DNA from: Flavobacterium resistens
GTDB lineage: Bacteria > Bacteroidota > Bacteroidia > Flavobacteriales > Flavobacteriaceae
NCBI RefSeq assembly: GCF_900182645.1
Contig: NZ_FXTA01000001.1
Coordinates: 1,302,001-1,366,000, forward strand
Direction: 5' to 3'
DNA: 64,000 bases
Under the pieces are notes generated by a model. The model ran no database searches. It was not told the DNA's origin and saw nothing but the letters and a program-made list of their open reading frames with translations. The position numbers were made by a program, and so were the translations under genes. Position 1 is the first letter of the stretch, and each line of letters opens with the position of its first letter. Below are positions 9,342 through 17,675 of this stretch, piece after piece.

Positions 9342-11726
9342 ATGATTTCAAGAAAAATTGGCATTCTTATAATTTTCGTTTTAACGGCGTTTACTTCATT
9401 TGCTCAGGAAAAATTTACCTTGAGCGGCACTATAAAGGACAATAAAAGCAACGAAACCTTAATTGCTGTCAATATTTATATTCCTTCTTTGAAAATTGGA
9501 ACCACTACAAACGAATATGGCTTCTATTCCTTGACCATTCCAAAAGGAGAACATCAAATTGAAATTAGTTATGTTGGATACCAAACCATTCAACAAACCG
9601 TGCTTCTAAATCAAAATACCAAAATGAATTTTAGCCTCAGCGAAGGCGAAGGCCAGGAACTACAGGAAGTTGTCATTAAAGAAAACAAAGGCAAAGTCAA
9701 TATCAAATCCCCGGAAATGAGTGCAAATAAACTCTCCATTGCAACCATCAAAAAAATGCCGGTTGTTTTGGGAGAAGTTGACGTTTTAAAATCTATTTTA
9801 TTGCTTCCAGGAGTTACAAATGCAGGTGAAGGCGCATCGGGATTCAATGTACGTGGCGGCGGCGCTGATCAAAATTTGATTTTATTGGACGAAGCGACGA
9901 TTTTCAATTCTTCTCATGTTTTTGGTTTCTTCTCCGTTTTTAATCCAGATGCTATTAAAGATTTGAAATTATATAAAGGTGGAATTCCTGCGCGTTTTGG
10001 AGGAAGAGCTTCTTCCGTTTTGGATATTTATCAGAAAGATGGAAACAGTAAAGAGTTTCATGTAAACGGAGGAATCGGGTTAATCTCTAGCCGACTTTTA
10101 GCGGAAGGTCCTTTGGTAAAAGATAAAGGTTCTTTTTTAATTGGCGGAAGAGCTTCTTATGCTCATTTATTTCTAAAACTTTCAGAAGATCAAAAAGACA
10201 ATTCGGCTTATTTTTATGATTTGAATACCAAATTGAGCTATAAATTAAATGACAATAATAGTTTGTATTTATCCGGATATTTTGGACGCGATGTTTTCAG
10301 TTTAAACAAAAGTTTCACGAATATTTATGGAAATTCTACTCTGAATCTTCGTTGGAATCATTTGTATTCAGATAAATTATTTTCAAATCTATCTTTAATT
10401 TACAGTGATTATTATTACGGATTAGATCTCGATTTTGTCGGATTTAAATGGGATTCTGGCATTCAAAACTATAATATTAAATACGATTTCAAACATTATA
10501 TTTCAGATAAATTCAAATTGAGTTACGGCTTAAACGGAATTTATTACAAGTTTAATCCCGGAACTATAAAACCAAGCGGACCAGATTCTGGCATTAATCC
10601 TGATCAATTGGATAAAAAATATGCTTTTGAGCCTTCTGTTTATATTGATGCCGAAAATCAGCTTTCAAAGAAAATTACAATTGCATATGGATTGCGATAC
10701 AGTTTATTTTACCGTTTAGGTCCTTCTTCTGTAAATCTTTATGAAAACAACAATCCGGTTCTTTTTGATTCGGATATGCAGATTTATGAAAAAGCAACTC
10801 CAATTGGCACAGAATATTATGGCAAAAACAAATCGATCAAAGATTACAATAATCTAGAGCCTCGTTTTTCTGTTTCTTATCAATTAAATGATGATGAAGC
10901 ATTAAAAGCGAGTTACAACCGAATGGCACAATATCTTCAGTTGATTTCAAATACCTCATCACCTACTCCGCTTGATGTCTGGATGCCAAGTGACACTTAT
11001 ATTAAACCCCAAATTGCAGATCAAGTGGCGCTCGGATATTTCAGAAATATCAAGAGCGGTGCTTATTCCTTAGAAGTTGAAACCTATTACAAAGAAATTC
11101 AAAACCGTCTTGATTATATAGACGGAGCTGATTTAATTGCAAATAATGCTATTGAGCAAGTGATCCTAAATGGGCAAATGCGCGCTTATGGTTTAGAAAT
11201 CATGGTAAAGAAAAATGAAGGAAAATTTAACGGATGGATTTCATACACTTTATCAAAATCAGAACAGCAAACTCCAGGAAGAACTCCTGAAGAAACTGGA
11301 ATTAATAATGGCCAATGGTACAATTCGGCTTATGACAAAACACACAATTTAGCCATAACTTCAACTTATAATTTGAACGAAAAATGGTCTTTTGGTGCTA
11401 ACTTTGCCTTACAGTCTGGAATGCCAGTTACTTATCCTAACGGGCAATATGAATATTTAGGAATCACGGTTCCAAGCTACGGCCTTCGTAATGGAAATCG
11501 TTTGCCAGCGTATCATCATTTAGATGTTTCAGCAACTTTGACTCCGAGAAAAAACAAAGATCGAAACTGGAAAGGTGAATGGGTTTTCAGCATTTATAAT
11601 TTGTATAATCGCAAAAATGCAGCTTCAATAAATTTCCGACAAAATGTGGACACGGGCGACAATGAAGCCGTAAAAACATCTATTTTCGGAATTGTTCCTG
11701 CAGTAAGTTACAATTTCAGATTTTAA
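9342..11726 (+). CDS. TonB-dependent outer-membrane receptor with CarboxypepD-regulatory-like domain
   Basis: A 794-residue outer-membrane transporter that uses TonB energy to import a large ligand. It has, in order: a signal peptide (ending TSFAQ, residue 21); a beta-sandwich carboxypeptidase-regulatory-like domain (about 24-105, with TTNEYGFYSLTIPKG); a plug domain (about 115-230, with GFNVRGGGADQNLILLDEA and FGGRASSVLDI); and a 22-strand-type barrel ending in ...YNFRF, whose aromatic last residue is the usual barrel-insertion signal. The ligand is not evident. It is followed after 27 bp by a DUF4249 lipoprotein gene, a common Bacteroidota pairing, so the two probably work as one uptake unit. 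Confidence 0.93.
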   Translation: MISRKIGILIIFVLTAFTSFAQEKFTLSGTIKDNKSNETLIAVNIYIPSLKIGTTTNEYGFYSLTIPKGEHQIEISYVGYQTIQQTVLLNQNTKMNFSLSEGEGQELQEVVIKENKGKVNIKSPEMSANKLSIATIKKMPVVLGEVDVLKSILLLPGVTNAGEGASGFNVRGGGADQNLILLDEATIFNSSHVFGFFSVFNPDAIKDLKLYKGGIPARFGGRASSVLDIYQKDGNSKEFHVNGGIGLISSRLLAEGPLVKDKGSFLIGGRASYAHLFLKLSEDQKDNSAYFYDLNTKLSYKLNDNNSLYLSGYFGRDVFSLNKSFTNIYGNSTLNLRWNHLYSDKLFSNLSLIYSDYYYGLDLDFVGFKWDSGIQNYNIKYDFKHYISDKFKLSYGLNGIYYKFNPGTIKPSGPDSGINPDQLDKKYAFEPSVYIDAENQLSKKITIAYGLRYSLFYRLGPSSVNLYENNNPVLFDSDMQIYEKATPIGTEYYGKNKSIKDYNNLEPRFSVSYQLNDDEALKASYNRMAQYLQLISNTSSPTPLDVWMPSDTYIKPQIADQVALGYFRNIKSGAYSLEVETYYKEIQNRLDYIDGADLIANNAIEQVILNGQMRAYGLEIMVKKNEGKFNGWISYTLSKSEQQTPGRTPEETGINNGQWYNSAYDKTHNLAITSTYNLNEKWSFGANFALQSGMPVTYPNGQYEYLGITVPSYGLRNGNRLPAYHHLDVSATLTPRKNKDRNWKGEWVFSIYNLYNRKNAASINFRQNVDTGDNEAVKTSIFGIVPAVSYNFRF

Positions 11727-11753
11727 ATATAACTTTTTGTTAAAAAAAATATC

Positions 11754-12584
11754 ATGAAAAAAGCAGTTTTATATCTCATAATTTTTGTTTCCATCTTTGC
11801 CACCAGTTGTGAAGAAGTTGTTGATGTCGAATTAGATACCGCTCCACCAAAATTAGTTATTGAAGCAGCAATAAACTGGCAAAAAGGAACTACTGGACGA
11901 CAGCAAACCATAAAATTAACCACTACAACAGGTTATTTTGAAAATGTAATTCCGACAGTTTCTGGTGCGAAAATTTACATAAAAAACAGCGCTAATGAGC
12001 AATTTAATTTTAATGAAGTTCCGAAAACCGGCCGTTATATCTGTACCAATTTCAAACCTGTTTTAAATCAGGAATATACTTTGACGGTAATTTCAAACGG
12101 GCAAACTTATACGGCAACTGAAAAAATGCAATCTGTCGCGCCTATAACACATATCGAACAAAATAACGAAGGCGGTTTTACTGGAAAAGACATCGAAATC
12201 AGAGCATATTACAATGATCCTGCTGATGCCGATAATTTCTATTTGTATAAATACGTGTATTCAAGTAAAATTAAATCGAATTATTATGTTGATGAAGATA
12301 AATTTTTTCAAGGGAATGAATTTTTCAGTCTTTCCGATGATGATGAATTAAAATCTGGAGACGAAATTGAAATAACTCACTTCGGAATCTCAAAGCAATA
12401 TTATAACTATATGAGTATCCTGGTCAGTATTGCTGGCACAAATGTTGGCGGACCTTTTCAGTCGCCTCCTGCAACAGTAAAAGGAAATATCATCAACACA
12501 ACCAATAAAGAAAATTATCCACTTGGCTATTTTTCACTGAGCGAAACCGATTTAAAAAAATTCACGATAAAACAAACCAACTAA
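11754..12584 (+). CDS. DUF4249-family lipoprotein, partner of the TonB receptor
   Basis: A 276-residue lipoprotein with lipobox IFATSC (Cys 19). The mature start, CEEVVDVELDTAPPKLVIEA, is the typical opening of the DUF4249 family, followed by a beta-rich body (TVSGAKIYIKN, NQEYTLTVISNGQTYTATE). DUF4249 proteins are encoded next to TonB receptors in Bacteroidota and are thought to be surface or periplasmic partners. The biochemical role is unknown. The next gene starts at the base after its stop codon (TAAATG), so the two are probably translated from one message. Confidence 0.88.
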   Translation: MKKAVLYLIIFVSIFATSCEEVVDVELDTAPPKLVIEAAINWQKGTTGRQQTIKLTTTTGYFENVIPTVSGAKIYIKNSANEQFNFNEVPKTGRYICTNFKPVLNQEYTLTVISNGQTYTATEKMQSVAPITHIEQNNEGGFTGKDIEIRAYYNDPADADNFYLYKYVYSSKIKSNYYVDEDKFFQGNEFFSLSDDDELKSGDEIEITHFGISKQYYNYMSILVSIAGTNVGGPFQSPPATVKGNIINTTNKENYPLGYFSLSETDLKKFTIKQTN

Positions 12585-13067
12585 ATGGAAGCCCAAATTA
12601 AAATTTTAACCGAAAAAAAATTAGTCGGCAAACATATTGTAATGTCGTTTATTGAGAATCATACTTTTCAATTGTGGAATGGTTTTATGCCAAGACGAAA
12701 GGAAATCAAAAATAATATTGATTCTAATTTATATTCACTCGAAGTTTTTCCAAATGGATATTTTGACAATTTTGACGCCAGTAAAACTTTCCAAAAATGG
12801 GCTGCAGTCGAAGTTAAAAATTACTCTGCAATTCCGCTAGAAATGGAAAAATTAATAATTCCGACAGGAATTTATGCTGTTTTTATTCATAAAGGCCCGG
12901 CAAGTGAAGGTCACAAAACCTATCATACTATTTTTGCAGAATGGCTTCCTAATTCTGAATATACCGTTGACGACAGACCTCATTTCGCCGTAATGGACGA
13001 AAAATACAAAAAAGACGATCCTGATTCTGAAGAAGAAATCTGGATTCCGATAAAAAACAGGCCTTGA
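12585..13067 (+). CDS. GyrI-like/effector-binding-domain protein
   Basis: A 160-residue protein whose whole length looks like the GyrI-like (SHS2/SOUL-type effector-binding) fold. It has an N-terminal strand (VGKHIVMSF), then LYSLEVFPNGYF, KWAAVEVKNYSAIP and IPTGIYAVFIHKGPASE near residues 95-113, and a C-terminal HFAVMDEKY and EEIWIPI. These proteins bind small hydrophobic or cationic ligands, and some act as hydrolases or stand-alone relatives of AraC/MerR effector domains. There is no DNA-binding domain here. It starts directly after the DUF4249 stop codon. Confidence 0.78.
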   Translation: MEAQIKILTEKKLVGKHIVMSFIENHTFQLWNGFMPRRKEIKNNIDSNLYSLEVFPNGYFDNFDASKTFQKWAAVEVKNYSAIPLEMEKLIIPTGIYAVFIHKGPASEGHKTYHTIFAEWLPNSEYTVDDRPHFAVMDEKYKKDDPDSEEEIWIPIKNRP

Positions 13068-13095
13068 TTAATTATTCCTATAAATTCAAAATACT

Positions 13096-13542
13096 ATGCT
13101 AATCGAAACTCTTAAATCGTTATTTGAACGAGATTTAAAAAGACTAAAAGTTGAAATCGAATCCTATCAAAACGAAAACAGAATTTGGGAAATTGACAAA
13201 AATATTTCAAACTCGGCTGGAAATCTTTGTTTGCATCTTATTGGAAATATCAACACTTACATTGGGGCAGAAATTGGAAAAACTGGTTATATTCGAAATC
13301 GTCCGTTGGAATTTTCTTTAAAAGATATTCCAAAAACAGAAATAATTCAAAAAATCGACGAAACATTAATTGCTGTAAATAATGCCTTAGATTCTTTAAC
13401 AGAAACCGATTTAGAATCAATTTATCCTCAAATTGTTTTCGAAAAAGAAATGACAACAGGATTCTTTTTAGTTCATCTTTCAACGCATTTAGCCTATCAT
13501 TTAGGACAGATAAATTACCACAGAAGATTACTAGATTTTTAA
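13096..13542 (+). CDS. DinB-like (DUF1572-type) four-helix protein
   Basis: A 148-residue protein predicted to be a four-helix bundle. Residues about 42-60 read NLCLHLIGNINTYIG and the C-terminal helix has FFLVHLSTHLAYHLGQINYHRR. The spaced His residues in these two helices are the metal-binding pattern of the DinB/YfiT superfamily. Members include thiol transferases and many uncharacterised proteins. It lies 28 bp after the GyrI-like gene and may be the last gene of the operon that starts at 9342. Another DinB-family gene occurs at 40931. Confidence 0.78.
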   Translation: MLIETLKSLFERDLKRLKVEIESYQNENRIWEIDKNISNSAGNLCLHLIGNINTYIGAEIGKTGYIRNRPLEFSLKDIPKTEIIQKIDETLIAVNNALDSLTETDLESIYPQIVFEKEMTTGFFLVHLSTHLAYHLGQINYHRRLLDF

Positions 13543-13566
13543 TCTTCAAAATCTAAATTCTAACCG

Positions 13567-13574
13567 TACCTTTG
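13567..13574 (+). promoter_or_regulatory. Probable promoter -7 element of thiamine pyrophosphokinase gene
   Basis: TACCTTTG fits TAnnTTTG and lies 22 bp before the ATG at 13597. Confidence 0.6.
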
Positions 13575-13596
13575 CATCACAATCAAAAATCCCCTT

Positions 13597-14259
13597 ATGT
13601 CATCACATCATATAGTTCGCGACGATCAGGAACCTGCTTTAATTATTGCTAACGGTGCTGCCTGCAATCCCGAATTATTAGGTCAATTGCTAGAGTGGTC
13701 GCCACTTGTCGTTGTTCTTGATTCTGCAATTGAACGCGTTATTGAATTAGGCATAAAAGTCGATGTACTTTTGGGCGATTTTGACCGCGGTTTTGATCCG
13801 GAAATCTATAAAACATCACAATATCCTATAGAAATTGTTCATACACCTGATCAAAATAAAACCGATTTGGAAAAAGCCTTTGATTATTTAATCGAAAGAA
13901 AAATTCCGGCCGTAAACGTTGTCTGGGCAACGGGAAAACGTGCCGATCATACTATTACAAATCTTACTAACATTGTTCATTACCGCGATTTACTTAAAAT
14001 TGTAATTCTCGACGATCACTCAAAAATATTTTTATTGCCTGCAAAATTCGAGAAATGGTACACGGCAAAAACTCCAATTTCTCTTATTCCAATTGGTGTT
14101 GTAAACGGCATATATTCCACGAATTTAAAATACGAATTGCAAAACGATACGCTTACAATGGGCTACAGAACAGGAAGCAGCAATTCTGTTGAACAAGATG
14201 GACTTATAACTATCACACATCGTGAAGGCGATCTTTTAATGATGGAATGTTTTGATTAA
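13597..14259 (+). CDS. Thiamine pyrophosphokinase
   Basis: The enzyme transfers pyrophosphate from ATP to thiamine to make thiamine diphosphate. The 220 residues show the family motifs IANGAACNPELL near residue 20, VVLDSAIERVIELGIKVD, LLGDFDRG (about 61-68, with acidic Mg/ATP ligands), TPDQNKTDLEKAF (about 88-100) and the C-terminal beta-sandwich with SNSV near 203 and LLMMECFD at the end. The length is normal. This is the last apparently core gene before the cassette block that begins near 14415. Confidence 0.93.
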   Translation: MSSHHIVRDDQEPALIIANGAACNPELLGQLLEWSPLVVVLDSAIERVIELGIKVDVLLGDFDRGFDPEIYKTSQYPIEIVHTPDQNKTDLEKAFDYLIERKIPAVNVVWATGKRADHTITNLTNIVHYRDLLKIVILDDHSKIFLLPAKFEKWYTAKTPISLIPIGVVNGIYSTNLKYELQNDTLTMGYRTGSSNSVEQDGLITITHREGDLLMMECFD

Positions 14260-14454
14260 ATTTTCCTTTTGAGCATGCTACTTTCAAGGTCTTGCTTTTT
14301 AAATTGAAACGTTTTTCTTACTTTAGTAGCCTTAGTTGTATAATTACTACGTTTTTCATACATATCTACCCAAAATTGAGTGGCTTTGTATGATTTTGTC
14401 ATACATATATACTAGTTATATGCAACTTTAATCAACATCACTAAAAAAATAAAG

Positions 14455-15351
14455 ATGACAGAATTATTCAATTATAAATTTGATGACTTATTTAATCCAA
14501 CACTAAAAGCATTACATCATTTAGGAGGTTCTGCTTCCGTAGTAGAAATAGAAAATTATGTTATCGAATTACTTAAATTATCTGAAGAACAAATTAGTGA
14601 AATTCATCGCGGAACAACTACAAAACTGAATTATAGATTACGTTGGGCCAGAAATTATTTAAAAAATTTCGGATTACTCGAAAATTCAGAAAGAGGAGTT
14701 TGGATATTGACACCTAAAGGCTTAAAAACAGATGAAGTTGACCCAAAAGTTGTCAGCCGAAAAGTACGTGAAGTAAATAAAAAAAGGAGAAAAGAAAAAC
14801 AGCCTGAAACAGAGTCAGAATCTGATTTAGAATTAGAACCAACTGAGTTAACGACAGAAGCATCCTCTGATTTTGAAGAAGAAAATGAAATTACTTGGAA
14901 AGATGAACTTCTTCAGAAAATTAAAGGTATTTCACCTGTTAGTTTCGAAAGACTTTGTCAAAGAATATTACGTGAATTAGGATTTCAAAATGTGGAGGTT
15001 ACCGGAAAACCTAATGACGGCGGAATAGATGGAAAAGGAATTTTACAATTAGGTGGAATTCTATCATTTCACGTGGTTTTTCAAGCAAAACGATATAAGG
15101 AAACAGTAAGTCCGAGCGTAATTAGGGATTTTAGAGGTTCAATGAGTGCGAATGTGGATAAAGGCTTAATTATAACAACAGGAAGATTTACAAGGGAAGC
15201 TCGAAAAGAAGCCCAAAGAGATGGAGCTTTACCAATTGATTTAATTGATGGGGATTCTCTTGCAGAGAAATTAAAAGAATTAAGACTTGGAATTCAGATT
15301 GAACTTGTTGAAAAAGTTAATGTTGATATGAATTGGTATGACAATATCTAA
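14455..15351 (+). CDS. Mrr-type restriction endonuclease (cassette 1)
   Basis: A 298-residue protein with two domains. Residues about 1-95 are an Mrr N-terminal winged helix (FNPTLKALHHLGGSAS ... RGVWILTPKG). An acidic, low-complexity linker follows at about 110-155. The catalytic Mrr domain is at about 160-285, with PNDGGIDGKG (Asp 192), VFQAKRY (Gln 210 and Lys 212) and GLIITTGRFTREA. Asp...Q-x-K is the Mrr variant of the PD-(D/E)XK site. Mrr enzymes cut modified or foreign DNA, so a defence role is plausible. No methylase is adjacent. It is the first cassette of the array, followed at once by attC-like site 1. Confidence 0.9.
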   Translation: MTELFNYKFDDLFNPTLKALHHLGGSASVVEIENYVIELLKLSEEQISEIHRGTTTKLNYRLRWARNYLKNFGLLENSERGVWILTPKGLKTDEVDPKVVSRKVREVNKKRRKEKQPETESESDLELEPTELTTEASSDFEEENEITWKDELLQKIKGISPVSFERLCQRILRELGFQNVEVTGKPNDGGIDGKGILQLGGILSFHVVFQAKRYKETVSPSVIRDFRGSMSANVDKGLIITTGRFTREARKEAQRDGALPIDLIDGDSLAEKLKELRLGIQIELVEKVNVDMNWYDNI

Positions 15352-15357
15352 AAAAAA

Positions 15358-15476
15358 CCAGCACATAACAGCTACTATAAAAGATTTGGGCAACAGGCTT
15401 AATGGAAAGATAGCTTTTCCAAAGAATGGGCTTAATTTAGTACCAAACCCGCTGTAGTACCAGAACGTTGTATGTA
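15358..15476 (+). repeat. attC-like site 1
   Basis: The left arm begins with the box ACATAAC (15363-15369) and continues AGCTACTATAAAAGATTTGGG. The right arm is ACCAAACCCGCTGTAGTAC, ending ...AACGTT, with GTT at 15467. The inner blocks GGCTTAATGGAAAGAT and GGGCTTAATTTAGT are shared with site 3. The arms pair imperfectly, mostly by transitions and G-U-type pairs. Confidence 0.7.
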
Positions 15477-15490
15477 ATTACAAAAAAATT

Positions 15491-16234
15491 ATGAGTAAAA
15501 AAACAAAACTAATATTTTTCGCAGTCTTATATCTTTTGTTAATACCAATTTTTGCAGGAATATACTTTTGGAAATCTGATGAATTTTATCATTCAACTAT
15601 TAAGTATGAAAATAATCATATTAATGATAAAAAAGAAATTCTTAGGGAGTTAAAAAAAAGCATGATTGATACATATAAAATTGCTAATCAAACTGAGAGT
15701 CTTCCAGATGAATATTTTTACTCATTAAGCGATATTGATTTCTTCAATTTAGAATATCACAATGGTTATTTTTACTTTGATGTAATAGCAAATTATAAAG
15801 GTAATGCTAACGACTTACCGCCTAACCCAATAAATCTAAAATTTTGTTTGTCTTGGGAAACAAAAATCAATGATGAAATGAATGAATATGGGGTTCAATG
15901 TACCAATTATAATGATATAAGTAAAACGCTCAAATTATTTTTCCCATCTCGCTTAAAAGAGTTCCATGGCATGACAGATATTGGTTATATTACAATTTCA
16001 AAGACTCTAGAGCAAAGATTAAAAGATTTTCGTGATTCTACACTTGGAAAACCAAACAAGTCACTAGATAATTTTTTGAGACTGTTGTATCTTAGTTCTG
16101 TAACTATTACAACGGTTGGATACGGTGACATTGTGCCTATATCGACAACAACGAGGTTATTGATTTCTACAGAAGCAATTTTAGGAATTGTTTTAATTGG
16201 TTTATTCGTTAATGCATCATTCTTAAAAGAGTAA
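15491..16234 (+). CDS. Potassium channel-like protein with large extracellular loop (cassette 2)
   Basis: A 247-residue membrane protein. It has one N-terminal helix (about 7-27), a hydrophilic domain of about 160 residues with several Tyr/Asn-rich strands (about 30-190), then a pore helix with selectivity filter TTVGYGD (GYGD at 210-213), and a C-terminal helix that ends the protein at ASFLKE. The filter is exact for K+ channels and the two-helix topology resembles KcsA. No RCK or cyclic-nucleotide domain follows. The large insertion between helix 1 and the pore is unusual and probably periplasmic. It is a stand-alone cassette gene between attC-like sites 1 and 2. Confidence 0.82.
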   Translation: MSKKTKLIFFAVLYLLLIPIFAGIYFWKSDEFYHSTIKYENNHINDKKEILRELKKSMIDTYKIANQTESLPDEYFYSLSDIDFFNLEYHNGYFYFDVIANYKGNANDLPPNPINLKFCLSWETKINDEMNEYGVQCTNYNDISKTLKLFFPSRLKEFHGMTDIGYITISKTLEQRLKDFRDSTLGKPNKSLDNFLRLLYLSSVTITTVGYGDIVPISTTTRLLISTEAILGIVLIGLFVNASFLKE

Positions 16235-16235
16235 C

Positions 16236-16402
16236 TATATACAGCAGCGGTTTTATGAAATGGCGGCTTTGGGGATTTCTCGGGAATGGTTCGTGAATAT
16301 TTTTCTTCTCCGAAGTGGGCTTTTTCTTTCAACCTTTTTGGTATATTTGTAAACATCAGTAATAAAATTCCGCCACTTAATAAAGCCGACGGGACGTTGT
16401 GC
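16236..16402 (+). repeat. attC-like site 2 (long variant)
   Basis: Its sequence differs from sites 1, 3 and 4 but has the same layout. The left arm at 16249-16266 and the right arm at 16370-16387 pair over 18 positions with 4 mismatches, and the site ends GGGACGTT with GTT at 16396. The box TATACAGC at the left pairs with the cassette-2 start GTTGTATGT (15467) allowing G-U pairs. Confidence 0.62.
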
Positions 16403-16429
16403 ACAATTGCCACCTACATAATAATAAGA

Positions 16430-16903
16430 ATGATGTTTAATTCAGAAACTGAATTCGAAATACATATCCGTAAAGTTATTGAGGAAAAAATATCAACCCA
16501 TAATTCAGAGATTGTATTACTACAAAACAAAGATGTTGCAGACATATTAGTCTGCAAAAATTCAAATCCTTCTCGTATATTCTTCATAGAGGCCAAATTT
16601 CATAAAACTTCAAACGGAAGAATTGGTTTTGGTAACAGTCAAGGAGGAGGTTTTCAGCCTGAAATTTTAACTAAAAGGCCTAAATATTTTGATGAAAATA
16701 TGATATGGATATTTGGCAAAGAAAATGATGATAAATTCTACATTGGTAGAAATGATGAAGTGTCAAAATATTTTTGTGGTGGACAAATTAGAATTAAGTT
16801 TAATAATTTTCAAAGTAAAATTTATAAGCATTTAACTCATTATTCCGAAGAAGAATTAACCGAATATCTAAAAAAGTGGTTCGAACAAGGCAACTGTGTA
16901 TAA
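16430..16903 (+). CDS. PD-(D/E)XK nuclease-like protein (cassette 3)
   Basis: A 157-residue protein with ADILVCK (Asp 38), then FFIEAKFHK (Glu 54, Lys 56), the D...E-x-K spacing of PD-(D/E)XK nucleases. A glycine-rich GRIGFGNSQGGGFQPE follows, then a C-terminal helix. I did not recognise a named family, and the nuclease call is motif-based. The frame is open upstream to 16286, but that part lies in attC-like site 2, so I start at the first of two adjacent ATGs (16430; the other is 16433). The stop codon TAA at 16901 lies inside the attC-like box TATAAC, so gene and site overlap. Confidence 0.68.
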   Translation: MMFNSETEFEIHIRKVIEEKISTHNSEIVLLQNKDVADILVCKNSNPSRIFFIEAKFHKTSNGRIGFGNSQGGGFQPEILTKRPKYFDENMIWIFGKENDDKFYIGRNDEVSKYFCGGQIRIKFNNFQSKIYKHLTHYSEEELTEYLKKWFEQGNCV

Positions 16904-17058
16904 CAGCCACTACAATGGGTTTGGGCATTTGGCTTAATGGAAAGATAGTTTTGTATTTGGGATGATTTGCTTCGCCTACTCGCTATCGCTCGGGTGACAA
17001 ATCCGAATAATGTGCTTAATTTAGTCCAAAACCCGTTGTAGTAGTGGGACGTTACCAG
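16889..17058 (+). repeat. attC-like site 3
   Basis: The left arm at 16907-16924 (CCACTACAATGGGTTTGG) pairs with the right arm at 17026-17047, and the site ends GGGACGTT with GTT at 17051. The box GGCAACTGTGTATAAC (16889-16904) is complementary at 13 of 16 positions to the start of the same cassette at 16396-16411. The central loop carries another hairpin with the CTCGCTATCGCTCGG motif near 16978. Confidence 0.72.
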
Positions 17059-17100
17059 CTATTGTGGAAAAAATCTGAATCCAAACAACAACTGATTTAT

Positions 17101-17673
17101 ATGAAATTATTAAAATTAAAAATCATCGTTTTCTTAACTATTTTATCATTTAATATTCTAAGTGCCCAACACAATCTAAAACTTAATTTTAAAAAAATTG
17201 AACTAATATATTATGAAACAAATGGAAATCCATTAAAAATTAACGTTACAAACTATGCGCAAATAAATGAATACGGAATTGTTACTGTGCATTTAAATGG
17301 TAACAATGGATTAAAATTTTACCGATACCAATTATCAAATGAACTTATAAATCAAATTAATTCATTAATGATTGGTAAAAATTCTTTAAAGAAACAATTG
17401 GTTAAAACTAAAATGGAAGCTGGAAAACATTATGCGGGGAGTTATAACTTTATTGCTTTCGACAACGAAGAATTGTGTTTTGTAGAACCATATATGTCAA
17501 AGGCATTTAATTTAATTTTTAACCAATTAGAAGATATTATACTGAAACAATCTGAAAATGCAGAAATTGAAAATCCAAAATTCAAAATTAAAGAAATAGA
17601 AAAGCGGGTTCTGATTGAACATAAAAAATCTAATTATTTACCGAAAATTGTACAGCCACCAAGTATGAAATAA
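17101..17673 (+). CDS. Secreted protein of unknown function (cassette 4)
   Basis: I do not recognise a family. The protein has 190 residues with a clear signal peptide (MKLLKLKIIVFLTILSFN, cleavage after ILSAQ). The mature part is Lys/Asn-rich with alternating strands (KIELIYYETNGNP, YGIVTVHLNGNNG), and the C-terminus is basic. The frame is open upstream to 17044, but those codons fall in the right arm of attC-like site 3, and the start at 17101 gives the signal peptide, so I prefer 17101. Its local composition is more AT-rich than the flanking core genes, in line with acquisition as a cassette. Confidence 0.72.
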   Translation: MKLLKLKIIVFLTILSFNILSAQHNLKLNFKKIELIYYETNGNPLKINVTNYAQINEYGIVTVHLNGNNGLKFYRYQLSNELINQINSLMIGKNSLKKQLVKTKMEAGKHYAGSYNFIAFDNEELCFVEPYMSKAFNLIFNQLEDIILKQSENAEIENPKFKIKEIEKRVLIEHKKSNYLPKIVQPPSMK

Positions 17674-17675
17674 AA

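Noticed and set aside
12652..12840. Out-of-frame ORF in the GyrI-like gene
   Set aside because: It is fully inside the well-supported GyrI-like reading frame and resembles nothing.
16286..16429. Upstream extension of the cassette 3 reading frame
   Set aside because: It lies within attC-like site 2 and has no protein-like character; the two ATGs at 16430 and 16433 are better starts.
17044..17100. Upstream extension of the cassette 4 reading frame
   Set aside because: The codons fall in the right arm of attC-like site 3, and the ATG at 17101 yields a clean signal peptide.
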